The notes under the pieces are model-generated. The model saw only the letters and a program-made list of their open reading frames with translations, had not been told where the DNA came from and did not search any database. From positions 22,611-86,610 of the forward strand of contig SNVD02013850.1 in NCBI GenBank assembly GCA_013180625.2: a stretch of 64,000 nucleotides of DNA, written 5' to 3'. Within the stretch, counting starts at the first letter, position 1; each line of letters starts with the position of its first letter. The stretch is from Boswellia sacra (taxonomy: Eukaryota > Streptophyta > Magnoliopsida > Sapindales > Burseraceae). Of this stretch, positions 24,901 through 38,055 are shown one piece after another. A program made the translations under genes and the position numbers.

Positions 24901-27315
24901 GATAGAGATATAGATATTGCTCAGCTGACCCACCTTGAGGGAAAGAAGCAAGTGACTTGCCACAAGCACCTTTCAGTAAGTCAGCATCGTCAGCAAAGGC
25001 AACATGTCCATCAGCTGTGATTCCCCAATAAAGAGGAACCTTACCAAATTGATCCTGTCACAATTTTACCAACCCAATTTTTATCAGAAACCAACCAAAG
25101 TAAATAGCTTCAAGAAGGTATTTGGTGGGTAGGAAACGTACAGAAGCCACAAACAAGGTGGAGGTGGACTTGTCAAAGACGATGAAAGCAAAATTCCCAC
25201 TAAGGTGGCCAACGACATGGTTGGGAGGGTAAGGCGCCCTATCACGAAGAGCCTTGTAAGCCTCAATAACCAAGAGTACCTCATTTGCTGACTTAGCCAG
25301 CCCATATTGCTGCCTCAGACTTCCCAAGTTGTCAAGGGCTCCCTCAAACAAGCAAAAGATCTCTTCTTTAACAGCAAATGATCTGCCAATCACACACGGC
25401 GGAAAAGTATTAATTAGAAAAAAGAAGTCTAGTTGTCTTATCAATTGATGTTTCATAGATTATCATCATCGACACAAAACACATGAATCATCAATTAAAG
25501 TAGCGATAATCTAGCAAATATTTGACTTCTTTCAACTTACTAAAATTAACAAATAGTGGGCGCAATAATGGGATGTCCACCCACCATATATAAAAATGCT
25601 ATAATATAGTATTTATCCAGTTCTCTGTATCAAATACTCTTACTTAAGCATATTTTTTTAACCCCAAAAAAGAAAAAGAAACATGAGTTCACTGCATCTA
25701 GCCTAGTTTATGACATCTTTTACAATTACAACAAAACCAAATGATCATTGGCGCAATTTTCATAAACATTGTGAGTGACAAAACCTTATAATACTGGATC
25801 ACGAACTAATATATATAAAAAAAAAAAAAACAACACAAAGCATGATTTTTTTTAACCATTCATGCATCACCTCCATATTCCTAAGTCTGAGGGAACGGAT
25901 CGGAACATCTTTTCAACAGGGGTCTGCATCACAGTCACGTTATCTCTATCTTATCCTTATATATTGTTCCCTTCCCCAGTATTCCCCCTAAAAAAGTCTC
26001 AAAAAGTAAATTGAATATTGCGTACACCACCAGCTGTAATCATAAACTTCAAAAAAGTAAAAAGAAAAAGACTTGTTTGTCATTGGACACACACGAAAAT
26101 AATATATTAGTACCAAATCAAACATTTCGTGAATTCGTGTCATGATTAAAGTGAATAAAACAGTGCTGTGATGTGAACTTTTCCCGAACGTTAGTTCGAC
26201 TGATTGGTCTCGAAAGTCAGATAAACAAGATAAATTGGGTTAACGATGATCTGACCATCCACGTGTGTAGATCTTCTAAGCAGTTGTTTTTTTAAGCTAC
26301 GGTAGATCTCTTACACGTGTAGCTGAGAGGCACGTATGCGATTAAACTGGTTACTACGAGACAAAGCTAGCGGGAGACTCTAGACTCCATATATGAAACG
26401 TGTCAGCTATTCAAGACACCATGACCCACCATTTCACTTGCTTGTCCCAATGGGATAGTGCCTTGGAGGCTTGGACCACACACCAATAAATCTCTATTTC
26501 TCTACTCAAAAATAAAATATAAAACTCTTCGAAAGATAGTTTACGAAATTACCTCAAATTTAGTTTTGACATAAATTAAATTAAATGATCACGAACAAAA
26601 AAAGTATATATCTTAACAATTATCCAAAAATTTATCAGAGACATGTTTTAAACACACACTGTCACGTGAACATGCTTTCGCGTTATGTCCTTGTTGGATA
26701 TCTTATCTTAAACTACGCTGATCAGGTGATCAGTTTTGCCATTTTTCATAAATGATTAAAACAAAAGGCAAAGAAAAATAATACTAAAAACAAGTATAAT
26801 ATATCATGAACTTTTCTCTTGTTTAGAATAGAGGAAGCAGGATTTGTAATTTATATATCTATTTATTTATTACTCTAATTATTTTGTTTTCTTGGAATCT
26901 GATATGCTGACAAGACAGTAACTCGATCAAACGCTCTGAATCGTCCGATCAGTGGACTAAAAGTCACGATCCTGCGAACAAACTCTTCCTTAAACCAATC
27001 ATTTGTTAATCAGCGGTATCAGTGATTTACTGTATCAACTTTTAACACAATGATCGACTGCTAAAAAACGGCGCCGTAAGACGATTATTATTATTATTAT
27101 AAATATTATTACCTTGGCTGTAGGGGAGACTCGTTGTGATGAGTGTAAGCCAGGTGGACATTGTCTCCGACCTGTACGGACACGGCGGAGGCGTTGTTCT
27201 GGAGGAAACGGTTGACCAGCGCCCCCGACGTCATCTTCGGTGACGGAGTGCGGCATCCTGCGGCCACCAGCTCCTCAGGAGGTGAGACGATTGTGCTGCT
27301 GAATACTCCCAACAT
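24083..27315 (-). CDS. AILP1: Aluminium-induced protein with YGL and LRDR motifs (AILP1 / TSJT1-like)
   Basis: Member of the DUF3700/TSJT1 family, an Ntn-type glutamine-amidotransferase-like fold. Members respond to aluminium, sugar starvation and hormones; the biochemical role is unproven. Five exons: 27315-27113, 25382-25142, 25054-24934, 24610-24501, 24118-24083; 711 nt, 236 residues, GT..AG borders. The name motifs are present: YGL at 94-96 and LRDR at 113-116. The protein begins MLGVFSS and ends VEGPTVVAATE, as in the family. Intron 1 is long (1.7 kb). The last exon is only 36 nt and was found by its family-typical C-terminus. An in-frame codon just upstream is not ATG, so 27315 is the start. 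NAXD is its convergent neighbour, as recalled for At5g19140/At5g19150. Confidence 0.95.
24869..24899. repeat. (AT)n microsatellite in AILP1 intron 3
   Basis: About 15 TA units in the intron between exons 3 and 4 of AILP1. Confidence 0.9.
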
Positions 27316-27477
27316 TTTCAACTACAAACAAATAATTCACTTCTGTCTCGCCTTCTCGCGCTAGAAAACGCTCTCTCAACTGCAACAGAATTTTAACTTA
27401 CAACTACGAAGTCCGTGGCTTTTACTAGAAAGTTCAGAGCTCGGACATGGGATTCCGAGCCAAAGAGGAGGCATTTC

Positions 27478-27485
27478 TATTTATA
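27478..27485 (-). promoter_or_regulatory. TATA box of AILP1
   Basis: Reads TATAAATA on the minus strand, about 165 bases upstream of the AILP1 ATG. That is a normal distance for a gene with a 5' UTR of about 130 bases. Confidence 0.65.
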
Positions 27486-30400
27486 GGAAGATGGTGAGGG
27501 TATTTTCGTCTTTTCGAGAAGATTTTTTAGCTTTTTAATTTTCTTTTAATTTAATTCTCCAATGAAATAAATTAAATATGTGGAACCCACAGGTGGGCGA
27601 TGATTCTTGAGAATTGATGGTAACGTGTAGTGAGCTGTGGGGCCCGGAGAGGTGTTTGTCGTTTTGATGGCATGGTCAAGTGGGCAGGCGAGCGGTAAAG
27701 CCGCCTGTATAGCTGCGTTGCAGAGGAAAACTAATCGGGTGTGGTGGGGATCAGAGTTAATTGATTGGTGGAATGCTTTTGGGCTGTTCATGATCTGATG
27801 AGTACCTTGATCTCTCAACTTCCGTGTTAATTTTTTCGGATGTGAACTCGTTTCTATGACGTGGTGATATCAGATTGGTCTACAAATTTTTAGGATTTTC
27901 GTTGAACGCTAGGTGGTACGTACACGCTTTAAGTCGAGCTTTGTTAAAATAATTAAACTTTTGATTGAATAATATGGATCCCGAATAGTTAATGCTCAGT
28001 TTATGGCTTCCTGTTTGGTACGTATGTATGTTGTATATTTTTTAATATAATTTAAATTTAATCTCATTCATATATTTTTTTAAAATTTAAAATAATTTAA
28101 AATCAACTATATATTCTTAAATTCAATTGAAAATAAAAATACTGGATTCATAAACGAACACACTATAAGTAAAATCGAAATTAGTCTAATCAATTATTTA
28201 ATTTTTAAATTAATATCTCATTTATTTATGATACAAATTTATCTAAATTAATAACGTATCACTTAGATGTAATAACTTATATATAATTTTTTTTAAATAT
28301 AGTCACTACTGTTAAACTTACAACCTTAAGTTTCGAATAATTCAAACTCTACAATATAATGTGACAGTTTACATGACAAAATCTTATTGAATATTTAACT
28401 TCCATAATTTTTTTATTTTTTCTTTTCTAATAAATTTTTATCATGTAGAATACCACATTAGGTTGTAAAATTTGAATTGTATAAAAATTATAAATCTAGC
28501 ACCACTCAAATATAATATTACTTTGACTGATTGTATGGTTTAATGTAATTAGTTATCTGAATAATACTAGACCTCGACTCGTTTACAACCAGTTTTTTAT
28601 ACAATCTAAATAAATAAGATATTATTAAATAAGTAATTATCATGTCATTTAATTTAATATTTTTTATTTAATTTTATTTTTTATCCATCCAGTAATATTT
28701 TGTCAATTTAAATTAGGTTGTCTAAAAAACTAGTTTAGATTAATTGTAGTCGTAACATTCTTTTTAGGTATCCACTCTTCTACAGGTCACCGTGACAGTA
28801 AAAAGACAGGAGTTTGAGGAAAGCAGAGCCGTTATAAAATGTTGATGAAAAGTTAATTTAAGATTTATTTAAAAAATTAAAAACAAAACCGAGATATATT
28901 TACTAAACGAATATAATATAACATGTTTTTGCCCCGAATTTCTTTTAACAAGGATTAAGTTAAATTTTTAAATTTGTAATGTTAGACGTTGAGTACTCGA
29001 TGTTACAGAATTTGAATAATTTATTCCATCAAATCGAATAATTCAGATTTAATTTAATAAAAAAATTATTTTTATTTGAAGAGTATAATAGATTAACTAG
29101 TTTTAAAAACAATAAACGATTTTAAAATATATTCTTGAAACCATGTTTTATAATTGACATAACATATGACATAGAATCGAAGATGATCCACAAAACAAAA
29201 CAAAACAAAACAGAGACATGCTAAGTGTATTGAGAAGGCAGCAAGATGAGTGTCCACTGCCACTGGTGAAACCAATGGAAAAATATCAAAGAAGAATTTT
29301 CACAATATTCTGACAATGAAATGCAAAAATAAAAAGATCGAATAATCTTCTTATTCAATTTGGCTGCAACTACACAGTCTCTTTAACTAAAATAAAAATA
29401 TTCATTCTTCGTTTTATTACGACTCTGCAGAAGAAGTACCTTCTTAGCTAATTTAATTCACAAACGGCTACAATTTCCTAACATACAAAACCATGGACGG
29501 AGGCAAAGTTTTCCTGTGTTCTGATTGCAACCGGAACCTAAATTAATGGAGATAAAGTGGAAGTTCTTGTGGGGTATAAGCATTAAACCATCTTATATTA
29601 ATATAAAAAACTGCAGCTTCCACATGCCTTGCTTTATTTTTCAATAACTATGGTTACTAAGTGCATTTCATAGTCACACCAGACAATCTGATTTTTTGTT
29701 TTAATTTTTCAAAATATACTCTTTAAGGGAATTTTCATTGTTAGGAATCTAAGATTTGTTAAATAGTTTTTTTTTTTAATTGAAGTGATTAGGGAGATAT
29801 CGTCAAAACTACAATAATTGTTGATGGCGTTACTTACTATGAATCTGAGCCTTTTGAGTTGTATTTTAAAATAATTTTATATGGTTAACTAGAATCAATC
29901 AGTGAGTTTGACTAACTTCACCAAATCATTTCGTTTACAGTATTACTAACTAGTTAATGAGAAATTTTAGCGATGGACAATTTTTGCCATAATACTAAAA
30001 ATCATATTTATGAAAAAAAGTGTAAATTAAAATTCAAAATATCAAACATAGTGCTACGGCTTAGAGTTTATGAAAGAAAAAGAGAAGGCAACGATCAAAG
30101 TTGTTGTAAAGATACTTAGGTAAAATTCCAAAAGACGATTTGTGAGGATTTTATAAGTCTTTAACAAGTTATTTAGGTAATCTAAAGAGTATCAAAGAAG
30201 ATAAAGAATTTAAAGTTAATGTAAATTTAAAGTTTTCTTGGTTCCTTTTCTTTGATTACAAAAAAGATAATACTAGGTATACAATTAAATCCTACAATAT
30301 AATTCATATAACATGACATGACACTAATTTACTGAGTGAGTAAAAATAAAAAATAAATTTTAATAAATTAAGTAGAATTCACATATCCAATAACTTTGTG

Positions 30401-31797
30401 TCAAGTCAGATTATATAGGTTAAGTTATACAATTTAGTTGTATATCTATCATTATTCATTAAAAAAATTAAAATTAATTTTTAAGAGCATTATATTATAT
30501 TACATTGAGAATTTGAGAATGTTGGTTTGTAAATATATTTTACGAGTGGGATTTATAGAAAATATTATTTTATGTTCTGCGAATAAAATATGAGTAGGGC
30601 TATTTGAACTCCTGAGACTTCTCTTTCACTCTTCAAGACCCTTTCCTCAACATACTGTTCTCTAATAAATGAAAATTAAATATTTAATTTACGTTACCCT
30701 TAAAAAATTTTTATAAAAAACCAAAGCTAATTAAAAAGTAATATTACTTATCTATCCATTTCACTTAATTAAAACTAAGATTTAATTTCAAGATTCTTTA
30801 ACATTTTCTGTGTCTGTATGCATAGGGTCTACAACCTTCGATTATTGTCTGTTTGCTTTTTTTTTCCCTGATTATGCTATTCTTAATCAACAAAAATTGT
30901 TTAATTTTTCAAAATTTATGGAGATATTTAGGGGGAGAAATAGAATATCTTAGAGAGAAAATGTTTATTAGGAAAAGTAGGAGTTGTTAGTAGTAATTTA
31001 ATACAAAACTGCAAATCTTCTTAAAATATAAAAAAAAATTAAAGCGTTCATTATAAAAGATAAGGAAGAAGAAAAGTTATATGTGTTTACTAATTGAAAG
31101 ATATTTTATAAGTATTATAAGTTTTTATATAAAAAAAAAATCTATAGAGAAATCTCCACCATTAAAAGTAGATTATGTATATTTATAACTTATAATAGTA
31201 CAAAAAGTCTTTCAAAATATTTTAAAAAATTCATATGCAAGAAATTTTATTGGAAAAATGTTTTAAGTTATTTCGCATAAAAATCTCGAACCAACACTAT
31301 CGCAGAGGAGTTCGCATTTAGAGGGCAAGGTCGCAATGAGGATGTTTCTACTTTTCTCATCTACACTTGAAAAGAGACAACCGTAACGAGTAGATGATGG
31401 GCCCTACCTCTACTGAACGGTCAAGATACGCAGATGAAGCTTTGGTGATGAGAAGATAAGATCGAATTGTACACATCGCCCGGGATGCGTCTCAGGTTGA
31501 CATTTCTTTGTCTGGTCCACCAAGTAGTAAAAAGTTGAAGGTCCCACCAATCACAAAACAAAAAATGAGGATAAATGAGAAAAACATTAATTAAAGTTGT
31601 TAATAGATAATAAATGACGTGTAATTATAACAATAATAAATTTTATTATAATTCTAATTCTGTCACTAATAAAGGGCGGTGACGCCCACGGTTTACTCTC
31701 TACCGTGGGTTGGGCCCATCGTTTTAAGTCCGCGGAAGGAATCCTTTTCTTTCTCCTTCTTTATCTCTAAGTCTAATTAAGTTTAGATAAGAATGTT
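27486..31797. other. Gene-poor AT-rich spacer
   Basis: AILP1 upstream region, then more than 4 kb of AT-rich DNA with no gene. It contains a degenerate MITE (about 28012-28164). A perfect 8-bp stem with a 9-nt loop, CCCACGGT..ACCGTGGG, lies at 31685-31709. Confidence 0.45.
28012..28164. mobile_element. Degenerate hAT-like MITE, copy 3 (reverse orientation)
   Basis: Read on the minus strand it starts AGTGTGTTCGTTTATGAATC and follows the same internal order as copies 1 and 2 (AATTGAATTTA..ATATATAGTTGATTTTAAAT). The other end is eroded and no target duplication is clear, so the left edge is approximate. Confidence 0.6.
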
Positions 31798-31807
31798 ATT
31801 CGAAATT

Positions 31808-33240
31808 GGGCTAATCACACAAACATCCCCTTGATTTTGATTTAACTTCATCCATATTTACTGTTTATCACTTTTTATTATTATCTACCCTTAACTTTTT
31901 CAAAATTCATCATAAAGACCTCTTCCGCTAGTTTACACGTTAAATAACGTCAGATTTCATCAGTTTTCCATCTATAAAGAACCATCTTATCTAAATACCC
32001 TTAATCACAATTTAAAAAATACTTAAATAAAAATTTAATAATAAATATGAGTCATGATTATAAAGGGTATACTTTTTTATAATAATTATAAAATAAGAAT
32101 TTTTTTATATCACTAATCATCTTATCTCTCCTTACCATTGTTTGCTCTGTCGCCGTTATTGAGAAACCCAAACCCAGTAAATCGAACCTCTGCTCTTCAA
32201 TTCAATCCTTATGCTCTTCTCAGTCTTAATTTCTTTTTTCTTTTTATTTTCTTTTTTCTTTTCAATCGATGGTGGTAGAGGCGTTGTTGGGTTTGATACA
32301 TTATTATAATTTTTTAATTTGATTTCTGGAAAAAACTTTTGATCTGGTCATGGATTCTTGAGAACAATGCAATTCACCAACGCTCATAACTCTTCCTCCT
32401 CCTCCATTGACAACGATTTCGTCTTCTCCGTCACTGCCACTCTCTACCTCCCACCCATCAAAAGCATAAACAAACAAAATCCGAATCTGAAACGCAAACA
32501 AAACACACACAACAGAAATATTGGGTGATGGCTTCGGCGAATTCGAAACAACAAAATCCGAATCTGCCACCAACACTTTCTTCTCCCTTATATTTCTCAA
32601 CCTCTTTAAGCGAACAATCTTCATAACTTCCATCTCCAGAGACACACATAAGAGAAATACTGGGTGATGGCTTCGGCGTCGAGTGATGGCTTCGGAGTCA
32701 GGCGCTAGGTATAGTGAAGGGAAGGGAGAAGGGAGGTGGCTACGAGGGAGGAAGTGGAACTGGTGCTGGAGGAGGCGGCGGTGACGGTTGTATTAGAGGA
32801 GAGGAAGGAGGAGGTGAGAGAGATAGAAAGAAAAGAGAGACGAGAGATTGAGAGAGATGGAGAGGAGAAAGCTGAGAGATTTCTGGGTGTGAAGAAGAGG
32901 ATGAAGGGAGGGAGCACCGAGAGGAAGAAGGGAAGAAGATTTAATAATTTTTTTTAATAATTTTTTTTTATTTTTAATAAATTCTTTTATTAATTTTTTA
33001 TTGTTAAATGGTTATTATAATTTTTTATTTCTAATAAATTTTTTTATTAATTGTTATTGTTAAATGATTATTATGCCTCTCAATACTTAACATAATTACA
33101 AGTAGTTAACGGAAAATCTGACGGAAGGGGTCTCCATGATGAATTTAAAAAAAGTCAGGGATAGACGGTGATGAAAAGTGACAAACAGTGAATATAGACG
33201 AAATTAAATCAAATACAAAGGGGTGTCTGTTGATTAGCCC
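31808..33240. mobile_element. Mutator-like element (Pack-MULE candidate), 1,433 bp
   Basis: Inverted ends of about 190 bp start GGGCTAATCA on both sides. They are flanked by a 10-bp target duplication with one mismatch (ATTCGAAATT at 31798-31807, ATTTGAAATT at 33241-33250). Long TIRs with a 9-11 bp duplication define MULEs. There is no transposase. The interior (about 32,200-32,960) is unlike the surroundings: locally rich in GC and purines, with short open frames on both strands and the 17-mer GGGTGATGGCTTCGGCG repeated at about 32,523 and 32,663, then a partial third copy. That composition suggests captured host gene pieces, but I do not recognise the donor. Confidence 0.8.
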
Positions 33241-33250
33241 ATTTGAAATT

Positions 33251-36175
33251 CTATTTTGATGTGATATTTAAATAACTTTTCAATTGTTTTTTTAACTAAT
33301 AGTATAGACGTTTCGGCATATAGAATTCGAGTTTGTACAGTTTTATCTTGAAGAGAACCTTTTTCAGAGAAAGAAAGTAATATTTCCTCTTATAAATTAT
33401 AAATTAATTTACTATACAAGATATATAAGACAAAGTTATTATCCCCTATTTTAATCTTAAATCGATAAATACTATAAAAACATTAATAAAAAACTTATAT
33501 TATTTAAAATAATTAAATTATTAACTTTATCCATATATGTATTCATTTTCATATATAAGAATTATTTTCTTTTAATTTTTTAATTATATATTGTTGTATA
33601 CTCTATTTTATTACAACATGTTATTTAGTATTTAAACTTATCGAATAATATAATTAAACCAATTAGGTTAGGCTCCTTTAATTTATCTTAAGTTGGAGCC
33701 AAAATCGAACACAGAGTACAGTTGGTGAATTGAATGTTAAGAAGACACGAATCAATGGAACAAAAAATGTTGGTTGCACTTTTAGTTCAACTAAGTCTGT
33801 GACTATATACAATTAATTGTATGAAATTAATGTTAAGTTCGAGGGACCGTTTAGACCTTTGCCCAGGAGGGACAACACTCAACAAGTAGCAGTGGATTTT
33901 TGTAATACCATGGGTTAGTAGCTACTTAGGGTAAGATATATTTATATATGAAAATGATTAATCATGGACCACAACTTAATATCAACTTGGTTAGTATCCA
34001 AAAAAAAAAAGCAAGATTTCTTTTTTTACATGTTTTTCATCATATGAAAATAATTGAAGTGTACTATATAGCTTTTATTTATTTAAAGATGTGACATTTA
34101 ATATTGCATTCTACAAACTTCTCAAAATTTGAGATTTATCATAAGATACCAATTAAAAACAATAATTACATTTCAGAGAATAATTATTATTTTTGTTTTT
34201 CATGATTTTTGTAGATCTTTTATGCATGTAAATAACTTTATTTAAAAAAAAAATGCATCTATTATATGAATCCGATAAATAAGATTAGAATTAATAAGAA
34301 AGAGAAATAGAAAAGGAAAGAAGGAGATTGGCACTTGTCGATGGTGGGAGGGCCAAGGTTGAGATTTGATGTATAAATCTTTAGAATCCAACCAAAGAAA
34401 AGAAAAGCAAGGCAAGATAATAATGAAGATGAAGAGATGGATTGTAGCAAAGAAAAGTGGGTAAAGCACAACCACTTCTACTAGTATAGATGATTAAGAC
34501 TTGTGCAAAAATCCTAAAATTTTAAGGCATTTTGACAGCCACATATTCTAAATGGAAATTGCATTTAGCTCCTTTGACCTTGGGTTACCACCAAAAATTC
34601 AATCAACTTCGTTGGAATATGTACATGTCTACATGCTAGCTTGTAAGTAACACTGACTAAATTATCTATTCTTCTTTACATGCCCATATGGTTATGGAAT
34701 ATATCATCCCTCAAATTGTCCAAGTTATACCATATAAGCATCTTCTTCTTCAAAGTCAAAAATTTTGCTTGCTAGTGAATTTATTTTTGAGTAAAGAAGA
34801 ACATAAATAATTCCATTAGAACCACGATGGTGGCAATCATTTTGTTGTTTAGGTCGATTTAGAATCTATACAAAGTGAATTATAAATGAAAAATTTTGGT
34901 ACATATAGAGTTCATATGAAATTTAAATGAACTAGAAATTTAAATTGAACGTAAGATTGATGTTGAAATAAATGGAACTATACCGACTTCGTAAGATTGA
35001 TGTTTAAATGGAACGTAAGATTGGTCTTTTATTAATTTAATTTTATCATATGCGCCAATGCAAAAATATTTTTAGTACTAATAATGGACGCGATACGTCA
35101 GCTCAAGTATCTTGAAAGCCTAATGGATCGAAGGCCCCGGTCTTTGACGTAACACGGCAAGTAAATAATTATTTACCAAAAAAAAAAAAATGTAAAGAAG
35201 GAAATCTTACAAGGATTGAATTACATAAAAATGTTTGAATATTTTAAGCTTGTGTGAAAGCTCTAATGTATTCAAATTTATACCAAGAATAGTGCTTATT
35301 TAGTCATAACTCTTGGATTCTTCACACAATAAAGTATAGGAAAAATAAAATGATGAAAAAAGGCAAGTAGAAAGGGCAAAAATTATGCATCATGCAACCT
35401 GTCCAGGTGGTTTGGAGAATGAAACCTATTTGGAGCTTAATGCATGTCTCTTATATATCTGTAATATCCCACTAGCTGCCGTTACTTTGGTGCTTAAAAC
35501 AATGAACTCTCCTTATATATGACCAAAGTTGTGATAGGTAAGTCCTTTTTTATTTATAAATTATATAACCATTTTGTGGGTTTTATATATTTTATACAAA
35601 TATGATCATGAAAGAGAAAGAAAATGTTTTTATATTGAGAACCCAGATTTGTAGTTTCAGTAAAAGGCAGCCTAATTAATTGAAACTATGAAGTATGTAT
35701 ATGATTGACAGTGACAGAATGTTATGAACAAAGTTTAAGACAAATTATAAATGTTAAGAAGTCACTTCATTAATAATAAGTATTAGTGTTAAGTTGTCAT
35801 TTTCTTAAAAGCTTAAGTTATTATAACCGTGAATTCAATTTTATTTTTTATGCTTTAATACGTACTTTAAAAGGGTTTCATAACTTCTTTTTAGATTTTA
35901 CAAGTGAATCAATATATTTTTCTTTTGGAGATTATGATACTATATTAAAAAATCACTTGACCTAAAAGTGTAATCTAGTAAACATGAACTCCATCATATT
36001 ATTATAATTTTAATAGTTAGATAAGAATGCAACAATATCTACCATATTCTTTTATAGTTTTGTTAGATATTGATGGATGGTTTAATGAGATTTCTGGCTT
36101 GCTCGATTGAAGAGAAAGTGAGAGTTTGTGAGCCTGGTTATCAACTAATCATATGAAGTTAGGCTGCTTCCCTTA
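33251..36175. other. AT-rich spacer, no gene seen
   Basis: Nearly 3 kb of AT-rich DNA between the MULE and the solo LTR. I find no convincing exon, long repeat or RNA gene. Confidence 0.4.
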
Positions 36176-36495
36176 TGTCACGCTCCGCACGCATGGGTCT
36201 GAAAATTGCTCGGATGACCCCCAAGGAGTTAGAATTTGGGGCAAGTGTTATAGTATTCCGACATTCTTATAACAAGAGGAATTCATTGGCATATAAATTA
36301 GGCATGACGTTCCGAAAGTTTCTAGAAGGTTTCAAGACGTTCCAGAATATTCCGGACACTTCTAGAATACTCTGGAAGGCTTCGAAAGCATGCGAAAGAC
36401 TCGAGAAGACCCTAGAAGACTCTAGAAGGTTCCGAATGGTAATGGAAGAGCGTGGAAGACTATAGAAGCTTCTAGAAGACCATGAAGCTCTCTAG

Positions 36496-36667
36496 GGTGT
36501 GTTCTTTTATGAATCCAGTATTTTTATTTTTAATTGAATTTAGAAATATATGGTTGATTTTAAATTATTTTAAATTTTAAAAAGGATATGTGGTTGAGAT
36601 TGAGTGTAAATTGCATTGAAAAATGTGCAACACAGAAAATAAGATTTGGATTCATAAAAGAACAAAG
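36496..36667. mobile_element. hAT-like MITE, copy 2, nested in the solo LTR
   Basis: 172 bp with near-perfect inverted ends (GGTGTGTTCTTTTATGAATC / CTTTGTTCTTTTATGAATCC). It is flanked by a perfect 8-bp target duplication CTCTCTAG (36488-36495 and 36668-36675). This copy defines the family ends. Confidence 0.85.
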
Positions 36668-36822
36668 CTCTCTAGAAATGTCTTGAGCCTAGTAGATATT
36701 TCTAGGTAGATATTTCTAGGCTACAAGATAAGCATTGTAAAATATCTTAGGATGCTTTTAGAGAACAAATAGGGTGTAGACAAGTGGCGCATTAATAGCC
36801 ACACGTTGAGGAGGTGTTCTTC

Positions 36823-36830
36823 TATAAATA
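36823..36830 (+). promoter_or_regulatory. TATA box of the solo LTR
   Basis: TATAAATA about 350 bases downstream of the heat-shock-element-like modules, with a GC-containing leader after it. The MITE insertion accounts for about 180 of those bases. Confidence 0.55.
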
Positions 36831-37068
36831 GGGGTGAGCACTCATTTGAAGGTAGATGTTCTCTCCTTGAGTGCTTGTCCAACACACTTCCTTGTACAAT
36901 TACCTTATAAAGTAATAACAATTGTATATTCCCTAACTCTCTTTTGCTTCCCTTGATCTTGCTTGGCATTATTAAAGTGCTTGAAGGCTTACTTAGATGC
37001 AAGTTTGGGTCATTGAGCGCCTAAGGTCGCACGGTCTAAGAGGTGAAACATTAAGCCCGTAACACTTA

Positions 37069-38055
37069 GCTGCTTCTTCTAGTTTATACAATCACTGTTA
37101 TAGTGAAACAAAAATTTTCTGTCTAATATGATGCATCATCAATTTTTAAGCCTTCTAGGGACCTTCCTTTTCTAATCAAAGTGATCAGTTGTGGAATTAA
37201 TGTAAGGATGGAGAATCTCCATTAGAAGAATAATATATGAATAGGTGGAGTTGCTTATCGGGCGAGGAACAACGAGGTCCCATCTCACTGTTTGGGGAAA
37301 ATCAATTCGCCATTCACCAATGTGGTTTACACGTAGGATGGCGATATGGGTCACATAAACTCCAATCGTTTGGTCTTTTTTGAGGTGATCTCCAGTCTCA
37401 CTAACGCTTAGTGTCCGTATCTATCACATTGATATGGCATTAAAAAATCAATTCCAAGAACAAGACAGGATGCTTAAAGTTCAATAATGAATTCCGAGTT
37501 TTGTTTGGTTCTATATTGGAAATTAATGGCTAGAGAGCTAGATTTAAAGACTAATAGCAAATTGATCATCTTCTTAAATCATTCATGTTTACGAGTCTTT
37601 ATCAATCAAGATGGATATACGCCAGCATTTTCGTTTAGGTCCAACCGTCCAACCAAGCAAAGTTCATGTTCATGCCGGCCACTCAGCTTAGAAATAATCT
37701 GCAAAATTTGGACAAAATTTGGCCAAAAAATCGGCTTTTTATTTATGGTAGAGAGACTCATAGTAATCAACATGTTACGCTATTTTGTTATTTCTAGTTA
37801 TAGTTCCGAATGTTTAATTTGCATGCTACATCCATAGATCTGATCAGAACGTCATTCAAGATTGAGTAAACTTTCGAGTGTACGTATATTGACCCTTATT
37901 TTCCGTAAAAATATTAGGCATGTTCTGACTTTCTACCTGTTCTGATAACCAATATTCTGTGGCTGCTGCCAAATGTAAATGTATGCACTTCACAATTTCG
38001 TAGGTGACTTTATATATATGTTTTATTGAAAAACGTTCATATTCTGCACTAATTG
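37069..38055. other. Spacer between solo LTR and NIP7;1
   Basis: Downstream region of the aquaporin gene. Mixed composition and no gene seen. The open frame at 37487-37837 has no recognisable family and is probably chance. Confidence 0.4.

Larger units (their letters stand above)
36176..37064 (+). mobile_element. Solo LTR with heat-shock-element-like array
   Basis: Starts TGTCACGCTCCGCACGCATG and ends CCCGTAACA, with TG..CA termini. CTTA follows the right end and precedes the left end, a probable eroded target duplication. A TATA box (36823-36830) is followed by a U5-like stretch. From about 36,300 to 36,480 the sequence is a dense series of TTCTAGAAG, TTCCAGAA and related GAA/TTC modules. 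No internal retroelement coding lies on either side, hence 'solo'. A 172-bp MITE is nested at 36496-36667. Confidence 0.65.

Noticed and set aside
32736..32957. Glu/Arg-rich frame as a real protein
   Set aside because: It is a purine-rich low-complexity tract inside the MULE and is open in other frames too; no conserved pattern.
37487..37837. 116-codon frame near NIP7;1
   Set aside because: No family resemblance; composition like surrounding intergenic DNA.
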